This document shows positions 1 through 7,051 of a stretch of DNA of 12,288 bases, piece after piece (positions within the stretch are counted from its first letter, which is position 1; every line of letters starts with the position of its first letter). This DNA comes from Chloroflexota bacterium (GTDB lineage Bacteria; Chloroflexota; Anaerolineae; B4-G1): contig QMOC01000016.1 in NCBI GenBank assembly GCA_003648085.1, positions 1 through 12,288 on the forward strand, read 5' to 3'. The notes under the pieces are model-generated. The model saw only the letters and a program-made list of their open reading frames with translations. It was not told the DNA's origin and did not search any database. The translations under genes and the position numbers were made by a program.

Positions 1-33
1 CACGACTACATCGTTTCGCTCAAGGACGCCTGA
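1..33 (+). CDS. possible 3' end of an upstream plus-strand gene (partial)
   Basis: From the window edge, frame 1 on the plus strand reads HDYIVSLKDA and then stops at TGA (31-33). The codons mostly end in C or G, as expected for coding sequence here. Ten codons are too few to name a family, so no product is assigned. Frame 3 also stays open until TAA at 126-128, with GC-rich third positions from about 45 onward (peptide ...SSDTPLYVNELAHIRAV...). The true reading frame of this edge is therefore uncertain, and a frameshifted or decayed gene end is possible. Confidence 0.3.
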   Translation, partial: HDYIVSLKDA

Positions 34-111
34 GCGCGGTTGGCGCATTCCCTCGCATTCTCAGCAGCGACACCCCGCTCTACGTCAACGAACTGGCCCA
101 CATCCGCGCAG

Positions 112-375
112 TCACCTGCCATTGGTAATGCGCTTATCCTCCTCCGACCATACGGTCACGCCGTGCCGCCGCAGGAGCGCCGCCGTCACCCCCCGACCCG
201 CTACCAGTCGCCTGCTGTGCGTGCCGTCGTAGATACAGGTGCTGCCGCAGGATGGGCTGCGCTGTTTGAGGATGGCTGCAGTTATGCCATACCGCCGCGC
301 CGTCGCCAGCGCGCACTCCGCCCCGCGCAGGTAGGCTGCGGTCACGTCCTCTCCCGCGACCGTCACCACCCGCGC
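112..375 (-). pseudogene. DUF523 family protein, 5'-truncated fragment
   Basis: About 88 codons read as the C-terminal half of a DUF523 protein. They carry the family signature ILKQRSPSCGS, followed by IYDGTHSRRLVAGRGVTAALLRRHG and then VWSEED near the end. DUF523 proteins are small cytosolic proteins, usually about 140-160 residues, of poorly defined function. Their N-terminal half, which normally starts with a conserved 'SACLLG' type segment, is absent. Family-like sequence (ARVVTVAGEDVTAAYLRGAE) begins directly after an in-frame TAA at 376-378. That point is also the end of the T-rich tail of the neighbouring gene's terminator. The first possible starts are GTG codons at 369 and 366, with no Shine-Dalgarno sequence before them. 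I read it as a gene remnant left at a rearrangement junction. A very short functional protein is less likely. Confidence 0.7.
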
Positions 376-378
376 TTA

Positions 379-409
379 CAAAAGAGGGGAGGCTATGAAA
401 AGCCTCCCC
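379..409 (-). terminator. rho-independent terminator of the secreted-protein gene
   Basis: A perfect 9-bp inverted repeat (GGGGAGGCT at 386-394, AGCCTCCCC at 401-409) encloses a 6-nt loop. On the minus strand it is followed by TCTTTTG. It starts about 20 bp after the TAG stop of the minus-strand gene at 430. On the plus strand no T run follows, so it acts for minus-strand transcription. Confidence 0.8.
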
Positions 410-429
410 GCCTTTCGATACCGCGCCTC

Positions 430-3201
430 CTACGGCAGCACAACGACGCTCCAGTTATCGTATTCCGGCTTAGAGGGTGTGAAGCCCTCGTAGAGCGTAC
501 AGCCCACGCCGAAATACCGGTTGGCCCCAAAGGTCGAATCCTTCCAACTACCCAACTCAACGCCATTGACGTAGACGGTGATCCATTTGTTCTCCCGTCG
601 AATCTTCCAGTGGTTCCAGTACGCTGTTGAAAACCTCCGTTTTTCGCAATGGATATCTGAACTGTCCACCCAACCCTGCAAGTACGTCGTCACACCGCCA
701 ACGCGCTTGACCAGAGAGTATGAGCAGATATAGGGGGTCACCGAATCATTGATCCGCACCTGGAGGGCATAGTAGTTCTCAAACGAACTATCGGCGCCAA
801 AGAATATCTGGTAGGTAGCGAAGTAAGCGGCATCCCACCAGCGGGCGTCCACCTCGATCTCATAGTTTGCCGAGGGTATCGCCACACCTGGCCCGAATTG
901 CGCGTACGGCGGGCTGGGGCTGCTTCTGCGGGCGATAAAGTAGCCGTTACCATCCGTAGGGCGAGGTGACCCGTCGCCTGGATCCGGAGGATCGGGATCC
1001 ACCTCGTAGAAAGCCCAGCGCGTCTTCCCAACCAGCGAAGGCCATCCGCTGTTGATATCGCTGAAATCGTCGAAGTAGTTGAAGAGGACAGTAACGGACT
1101 CGACATTACTCCACGGGCCCTGGCCCCAGCAGTCATCGTCGTCAGCACGCACGCGGTAGTAGAAGGTGCCGTATGACGAGACCTTCTGGATGACTTGAGA
1201 AGTCCCCGTGGTCTGCCATTCCTGCGTGATGGTGGTAAAGTCGGCGTCTGTTGATTCCTGAAGCACGTACTGGTCAACCGGGATGGAGGCCTCCGACCAA
1301 CTGACGGTGTAAGAGTTATTCTCATCGGGGTCGGGGATGTCGTTCAAGACAAGCGTGGGAGGAGAGACGTTGACGCTTTTCACGTTGCTCCACGGACCCT
1401 GGCCCCAGCAGTCATCGTCATCGGCACGCACGCGATAGTAGAAGGTGCCATACGACGAACAATTCTGTACCTGCTGGGAAGTGTCAGTGGTCTGCCACTC
1501 CCGGGTGACGGTGGTAAAGTCGGCGTCTGTTGACTCCTGAAGCACGTATCGGTCAACCGGGAGAGAAGAGGCCGACCAACTGATGTTATAGGAAAGGCCA
1601 GCACCCGGGGTGGGAATGTCGTTCAAGTCAGGCGGGTCAGGAGGAGAGGCTTGGCCTTGCTCCACGTTGCTCCACGGGCCCTGGCCCCAGTCGCTGGCTT
1701 TATCCGCACGCACCCGGTAGTAGTAGGCACAGTAGGCGTCTTGGATGTACTGCGAGGTTTGCTGGGTGGTCCACGACTGTTCAACGGTGGAGAAGTCGGA
1801 GGTGCGAGCCTGCTGGAGCACGTAATAGTCAACGGGCACGCCGACATCCTGCCAGGATACGGTGTAGGAGCGATTAACCGGCGTCGGGATGGGGTCCAGG
1901 ACAGGGGCAGGCGGGTAGTTGTGGAAGAAGACGGGGAAGTACCAGACGAACCGGGTCACCGCCTCGGCAGGGGCGGCGGCCAACACCAGTGCCCCCGTAC
2001 CGGTGATCTCGGCTGTATTGGTAAAGCGCGTGTTCTCGTCCAGGGTGGACTCGATCTGGGCAACAAAGGTCACGATAGCCGCTTCCGATGGTGCCAGTGA
2101 GCCGGTCCAGGTGATGACGTCACCCACTACCCCCCAACTCCCCGTTGTGGCATCGAGGCCAGCGGCGTAATTCACTTCCGAGGGCAACACATCGGTCATC
2201 CAGGCCGTCTCCACAGGGCCATCACCCGTGTTGGTGATGTACACAGTGTAGGTCAGGTACTCGCCGGGGCGGGCAGAGTCCGGGTAGACGGATTTGGAGG
2301 CCTCCAGGTGGCCATAGCGCCGATGCACGTAAGTTCCAACCGATCGCGTGAACGACTGGAAGGGGGCAACGATCTCGGCGGTGTTGGTGATCCAGCCATC
2401 GTAGGGCAGGTCGGGGGAGATCTGGGCGCTGAAGCGCAATTGGACCAGTTGGCCGACTCCCACATCGTGGGTCCAGGTGATCACTCCGTTCGCAAAACCG
2501 GCGCTACCCAAAGGAGGAGAGACATCCAGGCTACCGGGAATGTAGGTCAACTCTGCCGGAAGAGCATCCGTAAGCCAGGTCTCAGGCACCGGGAAGTCGC
2601 CATCATTATAGATTTGGATAGTGTAAGTCAACACATCACCCGGCTCGGCCAGATCCGACGTGACAGTCTTTTTCGTCCAACTGTTGTCGAGGTTGCCCAC
2701 CTGGGCCACAACCAGCGTCGTCGCCGCATCTTCGATCAGTTCACCGGTGCCGGTGACCTGGGCCGTGTTGACGACCTCGGCGTAGGTGATCTCGGAGGAG
2801 ATTTGGGCGCTGAAGGTAATGATGGCTCTCTGACCAAAGCCAGCCATCGTGGCGGTCCAGGTGATCACCCCGTCTGCAAAACCAGCACTACCGGGTCCAA
2901 AGAGATGGAGGGTGTCGGTGATGTAAGTCAGTTCGGCTGGCAAGGTATCGGTGAGCCAGGCATCTGCTGGTTCGTCCCCACTGTTCTCGACTGCGATGGT
3001 GTAGACCAGCGTATCGCCCGGCGCAGCTAGGGCTGTGTTCACGTCCTTCCGCACCTCCAGGTGCGCTGCCGTGATCCTCACCGCTGGCTGGGCCAGGGCC
3101 TGAAAACGGGAGAGTAAGAGCGACAGACCTGCCGTGAGCAGTAGCCCTGCCAGCAACACCCACGCCAGCCGTCGCATACGAGCCTTCTTATCGGTCTTCA
3201 C
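430..3201 (-). CDS. secreted surface protein: DUF11 x3, fibronectin III-like x3, LamG-like C-terminus
   Basis: An exported protein of 923 residues. Residues 1-37 form a signal peptide: a basic start, a hydrophobic core WVLLAGLLLTAGLSLLL and an ALA cleavage motif. Three DUF11 repeats follow (about 46-166, 173-288, 296-418), with the typical pattern of PGD..TYT......N.G, T..LP.E..Y and NTA.VTGTG. A linker with YFPVFFHN (421-428) resembles a spacer common in Chloroflexota surface proteins. Three fibronectin III-like repeats (about 433-518, 523-613, 616-706) share YYRVRAD and WGQGPWSNV. The last about 215 residues open with FDDFSDINSGWP and resemble LamG/DUF1080 jelly-roll folds, often carbohydrate-binding. 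No C-terminal anchor or sorting motif is seen. GTG at 3201 is the chosen start because AAAGGAG lies 7 nt upstream; an in-frame GTG at 3207 would sit only 1 nt from it. It has its own promoter and terminator. Probably a structural or adhesive surface protein; no catalytic motif is recognised. Confidence 0.85.
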   Translation of the reverse strand: MKTDKKARMRRLAWVLLAGLLLTAGLSLLLSRFQALAQPAVRITAAHLEVRKDVNTALAAPGDTLVYTIAVENSGDEPADAWLTDTLPAELTYITDTLHLFGPGSAGFADGVITWTATMAGFGQRAIITFSAQISSEITYAEVVNTAQVTGTGELIEDAATTLVVAQVGNLDNSWTKKTVTSDLAEPGDVLTYTIQIYNDGDFPVPETWLTDALPAELTYIPGSLDVSPPLGSAGFANGVITWTHDVGVGQLVQLRFSAQISPDLPYDGWITNTAEIVAPFQSFTRSVGTYVHRRYGHLEASKSVYPDSARPGEYLTYTVYITNTGDGPVETAWMTDVLPSEVNYAAGLDATTGSWGVVGDVITWTGSLAPSEAAIVTFVAQIESTLDENTRFTNTAEITGTGALVLAAAPAEAVTRFVWYFPVFFHNYPPAPVLDPIPTPVNRSYTVSWQDVGVPVDYYVLQQARTSDFSTVEQSWTTQQTSQYIQDAYCAYYYRVRADKASDWGQGPWSNVEQGQASPPDPPDLNDIPTPGAGLSYNISWSASSLPVDRYVLQESTDADFTTVTREWQTTDTSQQVQNCSSYGTFYYRVRADDDDCWGQGPWSNVKSVNVSPPTLVLNDIPDPDENNSYTVSWSEASIPVDQYVLQESTDADFTTITQEWQTTGTSQVIQKVSSYGTFYYRVRADDDDCWGQGPWSNVESVTVLFNYFDDFSDINSGWPSLVGKTRWAFYEVDPDPPDPGDGSPRPTDGNGYFIARRSSPSPPYAQFGPGVAIPSANYEIEVDARWWDAAYFATYQIFFGADSSFENYYALQVRINDSVTPYICSYSLVKRVGGVTTYLQGWVDSSDIHCEKRRFSTAYWNHWKIRRENKWITVYVNGVELGSWKDSTFGANRYFGVGCTLYEGFTPSKPEYDNWSVVVLP
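1084..1356 (-). repeat. fibronectin III-like coding repeat, copy 3
   Basis: Very similar to 1363-1635 at the DNA level, with a register of 279 bp (93 codons). Several stretches longer than 20 nt are identical, for example around 1231-1254 versus 1511-1534. Encodes VDQYVLQESTDADFTTI and YYRVRADDDDCWGQGPWSNV. Confidence 0.85.
1363..1635 (-). repeat. fibronectin III-like coding repeat, copy 2
   Basis: Nearly the same DNA as copy 3 (1084-1356), and more distantly related to copy 1 (about 1648-1905; register 282 bp). Encodes VDRYVLQESTDADFTTV and YYRVRADDDDCWGQGPWSNV. It has a Cys before the SSYG segment that copy 3 has replaced by Val. Confidence 0.85.
1648..1905 (-). repeat. fibronectin III-like coding repeat, copy 1 (diverged)
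   Basis: The same fold pattern as copies 2 and 3 (VDYYVLQQ, YYYRVRAD, DWGQGPWSNV) but clearly more diverged. The DDDDC loop reads KASD here. It is the first of three tandem copies and follows the linker after the DUF11 repeats. Confidence 0.75.
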
Positions 3202-3208
3202 ATCCACA

Positions 3209-3215
3209 CTCCTTT
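3209..3215 (-). promoter_or_regulatory. ribosome binding site of the secreted-protein gene
   Basis: AAAGGAG on the minus strand, 7 nt before GTG at 3201. The spacing favours 3201 over the in-frame GTG at 3207, which would sit 1 nt away. The overlapping ATG is out of frame and is followed directly by a stop. Confidence 0.75.
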
Positions 3216-3262
3216 CGCTGGGCCGCGAAGCGTCAAAAACGGCACCTGATCCTGCAATATAT

Positions 3263-3291
3263 GTTCCAGGCCGAACAAGGACGCCTGGAAC
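3263..3291. promoter_or_regulatory. 9-bp dyad at the predicted transcription start
   Basis: A perfect inverted repeat: GTTCCAGGC (3263-3271) and GCCTGGAAC (3283-3291), with an 11-nt centre. It begins just where the transcript from the promoter at 3299-3327 should start. It could be an operator for a dimeric regulator or a 5' stem-loop on the mRNA. No U run follows it, so it does not look like a terminator of the upstream operon. Confidence 0.5.
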
Positions 3292-3298
3292 AAGGTTG

Positions 3299-3327
3299 AT
3301 TTTACTATGGGGTCAGGCTTTTGTCAA
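3299..3327 (-). promoter_or_regulatory. sigma70-type promoter of the secreted-protein gene
   Basis: On the minus strand: TTGACA (3327-3322), a 17-bp spacer, and TAAAAT (3304-3299). The -35 box is a perfect consensus match, the -10 box matches 5 of 6, and the spacing is optimal. It lies in the gap after the stop of the last GT39 gene, so the secreted protein can be made independently of the operon. The predicted 5' leader is about 90 nt. Confidence 0.75.
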
Positions 3328-3335
3328 TGCTACGC

Positions 3336-5402
3336 CTAGTACACCACGACCTCCTGCAACAGCAGCCGGTCACCGAGAGAAGCACCGTCCCTGGCGACGA
3401 CGGGCAGCCGCTCCATCGTCTGCGGGTCGTACAGGCCGACCTCCAGCCAGTAGGAGCCTGGCTGTGCGTCCTGGCCGACAGGGAAGCGGTAGACCTGGGC
3501 GATGACGGCCCCCGGCTCCCAGTGCCACGGAGGCACGTCAAACCCGTCGTACTGTCCCACGATGTGGCTCTGACCGTCAATCAGATGGGCAAAACTGGAG
3601 AGGGGCCCGTAGACCGGACCACGAACGCGCCAGTAGACGGCGAGGTGTACTTCCTGACCGGGAGACAGCCGGTCGTCGGCCAGTTCGTAGCCCAGGAATG
3701 TGGCCGCCTCTCCAAAGCGAGCCGGCAGAGGAACAATAGGCTGTTGCGCCTCCAGGTCGGCGAACACCGTTGACCGGGCGGTGATCTCCGCCAGTTCCCG
3801 CTCCACCCACGGCCCGCCCTCCACCTGGTAGATACGATATGCTGGCTCTCTCGCCTGGTCCGGTACCTCCCCTTCAAGCACAACAGTTGCCCCGCTCATC
3901 CAGTGTGCAAAGAGCACCGGGTCAGGGGTGACGAAATCGGCGATGAGGTAGCGTCGAACGCCGTCGTCAGGAGGCAGAATCAGCGCCCGGCTCGCGTCGA
4001 ACCAGCGCGGCTCGCTCTCCTCGTGTCTCAGGATGCGCCGTGCCAGCAGGAGGTGTCGGTCGTCCGGGAACGGCTCGGAGATCCAGAGGGGGCCTTCGAG
4101 ATCGCTGCGATTGAGGGCCTGGAATGCCTCGGTGAGGGAAGCCTGATAGATCTCACGCACCTGCGGCTGGACGGGCCAGACGATGAAGATGGCACGGAAG
4201 GTGGAGAGACCACTCAGGGCGAGAATGATCGCCAGTAGAAACCCGGTTTTGGGGAAAAAATTGGGTTTCTCGACCCAGTCCCATACCGCCACCGCGCCGA
4301 TGCCGACGAATGTCACGGCGGCCGGCAACGCGCCGATGGCCCGCACGAAACTGGGCGCGTCAGGAGTAAGCATTGAGGGAGCCAATCCTAGCAGCAGCCA
4401 GAGGAGGAGCAGGAAATATCGTGGCTGCCGCCAACGAACCACACTCACCGACAGGCCCAGGAACGCAAGGACGCCCAACACGGGGCCGAAGGCCGGTCGG
4501 CCAGAGACGTTGTAGCGCCAGTTGGGATCGCCCGTCAGGGTGAACATTCCCAGGGTGTTCACCGTCTGCCTGATGAGAGGGGTCAGGTTCCCTGCCCGCA
4601 GTTCTTCGACAACACCGCTTAATTGTCTCATCCGGGCCTCGGGAGCGCCGGGATGGACTTTCATCTCATATACGAACGGGGCTGCTACAGCCGCTGCCAG
4701 ACCCAGGGCCACCAACGCGATGCGCCACAACTGTTCGGCGCGGATCAAGCGTACCAACGCCAGGTAAGCCAGCAGAACAGGCAGCAGGATAAAGAGGCCA
4801 CGGGCTGCCGTAAAGGTGTACCAGGTTAGGCCCATCATCCCTCCCCCTAGCGCCAGCCAGCCCCAGCGCACAGTTCTCACTCGACATACCCCTGACGCGC
4901 CGCCCAGGTCGAGACCACGCCAGAGAAAATACACGGCGGCCACGAACGCCAGTGGGAGCGTGATGCCGCGCAGGGCCACGCGGCTGAAGAACACGGGCCA
5001 CCAGGTCACGGCCAGCACTCCACTGGTGACGAGGGCGACGCGCCGCCCGAAGAGGCGACGGGCCAGAAGATGCACCAGCGGGATAAGGAGCAGACCGGCG
5101 AAACGGGTCACGAGCCGCGCACCGAACGGTGTGAAGCCCAGGACAGGCATCACCAGCGCCAGGAGGTACATAAAAAGCGGCTCGGCGCTGTAACTGACAG
5201 TCCAGTGGATGGGGCGCTCTCCCTCGACGATGTGTTCTCCCAGGTCCATCATGCGCAGTTCATCGTGGGAGGGGCCGGGTGGCACGGTGTCAGGGCAGTA
5301 GAAGCGGAAGAAGGCGGCGATGAGGAGAAGTATTATGAACAGCGCCAGTTCGACACGGTGGGGTGTGAAACGTGAAACGTCAAACGTCAAACGTGATTTC
5401 AT
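3336..5402 (-). CDS. GT39 family glycosyltransferase A (PMT/ArnT-like membrane protein)
   Basis: A polytopic membrane protein of 688 residues. Enzymes of this GT-C type transfer a sugar from a polyprenyl-phosphate donor to a protein or lipid acceptor on the outer membrane face. The first outer loop holds the acidic pair in PPGPSHDEL (D47, E48), the expected catalytic position. About ten hydrophobic segments lie between residues 18 and 410. The motif TGDPNWRYN..GRP (290-303) is shared with gene C. After the last helix comes a soluble domain (about 411-560), then a beta-rich C-terminal domain (562-688) with FLGYEL, HLAVYWRV and LEVGLYDP. A palindromic element encodes residues 378-389, and a heptamer array encodes the first residues. 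Its ATG overlaps the TGA of gene B as ATGA with no Shine-Dalgarno, so translational coupling is likely. The last gene of the GT39 operon. The sugar and acceptor cannot be told from sequence. Confidence 0.88.
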   Translation of the reverse strand: MKSRLTFDVSRFTPHRVELALFIILLLIAAFFRFYCPDTVPPGPSHDELRMMDLGEHIVEGERPIHWTVSYSAEPLFMYLLALVMPVLGFTPFGARLVTRFAGLLLIPLVHLLARRLFGRRVALVTSGVLAVTWWPVFFSRVALRGITLPLAFVAAVYFLWRGLDLGGASGVCRVRTVRWGWLALGGGMMGLTWYTFTAARGLFILLPVLLAYLALVRLIRAEQLWRIALVALGLAAAVAAPFVYEMKVHPGAPEARMRQLSGVVEELRAGNLTPLIRQTVNTLGMFTLTGDPNWRYNVSGRPAFGPVLGVLAFLGLSVSVVRWRQPRYFLLLLWLLLGLAPSMLTPDAPSFVRAIGALPAAVTFVGIGAVAVWDWVEKPNFFPKTGFLLAIILALSGLSTFRAIFIVWPVQPQVREIYQASLTEAFQALNRSDLEGPLWISEPFPDDRHLLLARRILRHEESEPRWFDASRALILPPDDGVRRYLIADFVTPDPVLFAHWMSGATVVLEGEVPDQAREPAYRIYQVEGGPWVERELAEITARSTVFADLEAQQPIVPLPARFGEAATFLGYELADDRLSPGQEVHLAVYWRVRGPVYGPLSSFAHLIDGQSHIVGQYDGFDVPPWHWEPGAVIAQVYRFPVGQDAQPGSYWLEVGLYDPQTMERLPVVARDGASLGDRLLLQEVVVY
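4237..4270. repeat. 34-bp palindromic element inside gene A
   Basis: Arms AGAAACCCGGTTTT (4237-4250) and AAAATTGGGTTTCT (4257-4270) match at 12 of 14 positions when one is reverse-complemented; the two mismatches would be G-U pairs in one transcript. The centre is 6 nt. It is read in frame as EKPNFFPKTGFL, in the loop before the last helix of the GT39 membrane domain. The form resembles the small REP-like elements scattered in Chloroflexota genomes. Confidence 0.6.
5365..5399. repeat. heptanucleotide array 1 (GTGAAAC/GTCAAAC)
   Basis: Plus-strand units in register: GTGAAAC, GTGAAAC, GTCAAAC, GTCAAAC, then a degenerate GTGATTT. The array covers the first codons of gene A (read as KSRLTFDVSRFT) and touches the gene B stop/gene A start overlap. 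Confidence 0.85.
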
Positions 5403-7051
5403 TGGGCGGATACCCGGTAGACGAATAAGGAGTAGCCAATTCGGTCATCGGGGAGACGGACACGGAACCAGGCGAAGATGTCGTGATCGGGAAAGATGAC
5501 CCCCACCAGGTTGGTGACGCTGATGACGTAGATGCCCGGTTCGGGCTGTTGCCGATTGAAGGGGGGACTTTCCCACAGGGAGAAGCCGTGGGGGACGCCG
5601 GGCAGCAGGTCATAGACGATGCCGTAGGCTTCGGGCCGGGCGCTCCCAAACCAACTGAGCCGCACACGCTCGATCCCCTTCCGCTCCATCCAGGCTCGCA
5701 ATCCTTTCAGGTCCTGCCCCCAGTCAATGTTGGAATCCACCAGGATGCGCCAGCCGTTCTCCGGCCCGCCGCCGATGGGGTTGAAATAGGCCAGGAAGTG
5801 GGGATAGATGGATAGAGTGCTGAAGGCAAGTGCAACGACGAGAACTACAGAGAGATAGCAAGCGATGCGAGGAGCAGGAAGCAAGAAGCAAGAAGCCGGA
5901 AGCGGGAAGCGGGAAGATGGTGTAGCCAGACGACTTATGTGGACGGCGAGGAAGGGGAGGATGGGCAGGAGATGGCGGTAGCCAATGTTGAGGCTGCTGG
6001 TCATCGAGACGAGGAAGTAGGCCACGGGGGGAAGAAGCAGAAATAGGTCGTCGCGCTGGAGACGGCGCAGTGCCAACCAGGTTGCTGGCAGAAGTGCGAT
6101 CAGCGTCGCCAGCGGTGTCTTGACGGCGAAAGCGACGGGGAAGTAGTACCACCAGCCGCCGGTGCGGATCTGCCCCAATAAGTAGCCGGGCCGCCCGTTG
6201 GCGGCGAAGTTCAGCACCGCCCGTATACCCCGGACATAGGGCGGAGCCGGCACTGGAGGACCTCCCTCCTCTAGCGGTCCCACCTGGAAGCAGTAGGTGG
6301 CCCACACCACCAACAGCCCCAGTAGCGTCACCACGAGCACGAGCGCCACGCGGCCCGATAGACGGCGAGCCCGACCCGGCCCACCGGCGACTCCATCGAG
6401 TAAGACCGCCAACGCCAAGATGGGGCCGAATAGAAGCGCGGAGAGTTTGGCAGCGAAGGCCAACCCCAGCGCCAGCCCGGTCACCAGGATGCGTGGTGGG
6501 GATGGCCGACGGATTGCTCGCCAGAGAACATAGGCAGCCAGGAAGACGAAGAACGTCCCTCCCACGTCGGTGGTAGATAGCCGCTCGTGGGCCAGGACGT
6601 TGGGATCGAGGACGCAGAAAACCGTGGCTAGCAGTCCACTCCAAGGGCCGAACCGCGCACTGGCCCAGCGGAAGACGAGAGCCGCCAGCATCAGGCCCAG
6701 ACCGATAATGGGGAGACGGGCCAGGAAGACAATCTGCTCCGCGTTGGAATTGACCTCCCAGAGGAACAGATCGGCGAAGTGATACCACTCCCCTGCCTCC
6801 CACCAGACAGTGTCTAGCGGCAGACGGAGGTCAAGCAAAAGGTGGGCGGGAAGAGCACTGAGAACGTTGACCAGGGGCGGATGCTCGACGCTCAGGCGGG
6901 GGTCGCCGGTGCCCAGGTAAGCCGCACCCCGGGCGATGTGGTTCTGTTCGTCCATCGTCGGCGACTTTTGGATTGCACTGGTAAGGGCCAGGCCATAGGA
7001 CAGCACAAGGAGACCGACAACCAGCCAGCGTGGGTTATGCCTACGAAACAT
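5399..7051 (-). CDS. GT39 family glycosyltransferase B (no C-terminal beta domain)
   Basis: A polytopic membrane glycosyltransferase of 550 residues from ATG at 7051. The catalytic acidic pair is in SPTMDEQNHIA (D34, E35), and EHPPL follows in the same outer loop, as is usual for this PMT_2-like branch. About ten hydrophobic segments follow. After the last one the conserved stretch NGWRILVDSNIDWGQDL (about 432-448) starts a short soluble tail ending in YSLFVYRVSAQ. Unlike its four neighbours it lacks the beta-sandwich C-terminus, so it is a separate subtype. A heptamer array encodes about residues 378-394, just before the last helix. ATG at 7081 would add ten residues, but it lacks a ribosome site and would overlap gene C by 41 bp; 7051 gives an 11-bp overlap and a weak GAAAGAG upstream. 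The third visible gene to be followed by a coupled start (ATGA with gene A). Confidence 0.87.
   Translation of the reverse strand: MFRRHNPRWLVVGLLVLSYGLALTSAIQKSPTMDEQNHIARGAAYLGTGDPRLSVEHPPLVNVLSALPAHLLLDLRLPLDTVWWEAGEWYHFADLFLWEVNSNAEQIVFLARLPIIGLGLMLAALVFRWASARFGPWSGLLATVFCVLDPNVLAHERLSTTDVGGTFFVFLAAYVLWRAIRRPSPPRILVTGLALGLAFAAKLSALLFGPILALAVLLDGVAGGPGRARRLSGRVALVLVVTLLGLLVVWATYCFQVGPLEEGGPPVPAPPYVRGIRAVLNFAANGRPGYLLGQIRTGGWWYYFPVAFAVKTPLATLIALLPATWLALRRLQRDDLFLLLPPVAYFLVSMTSSLNIGYRHLLPILPFLAVHISRLATPSSRFPLPASCFLLPAPRIACYLSVVLVVALAFSTLSIYPHFLAYFNPIGGGPENGWRILVDSNIDWGQDLKGLRAWMERKGIERVRLSWFGSARPEAYGIVYDLLPGVPHGFSLWESPPFNRQQPEPGIYVISVTNLVGVIFPDHDIFAWFRVRLPDDRIGYSLFVYRVSAQ
5872..5920. repeat. 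heptanucleotide array 2 (AAGCAAG/AAGCGGG)
   Basis: Seven plus-strand units in register: GAGCAGG, AAGCAAG, AAGCAAG, AAGCCGG, AAGCGGG, AAGCGGG, AAGATGG. Within gene B it is read as SSRFPLPASCFLLPAP, in the loop before the last transmembrane helix. Confidence 0.88.

Noticed and set aside
738..1325. Long open frames inside the surface-protein gene in another frame
   Set aside because: Arg/Ser/Thr-rich translation without recognisable motifs, caused by high GC and the repeated FN3 sequence; the frame of 430-3201 has clear domains.
3263..3291. Dyad as terminator of the GT39 operon
   Set aside because: The 9-bp stem has an 11-nt loop and no U run after it on the minus strand, and its position fits the start site of the next transcript.
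4870..4915. Hydrophilic stretch of gene A (GGASGVCRVRTVR) as another inserted repeat
   Set aside because: No tandem period or inverted repeat is visible in the DNA. It may be a plain loop between helices.
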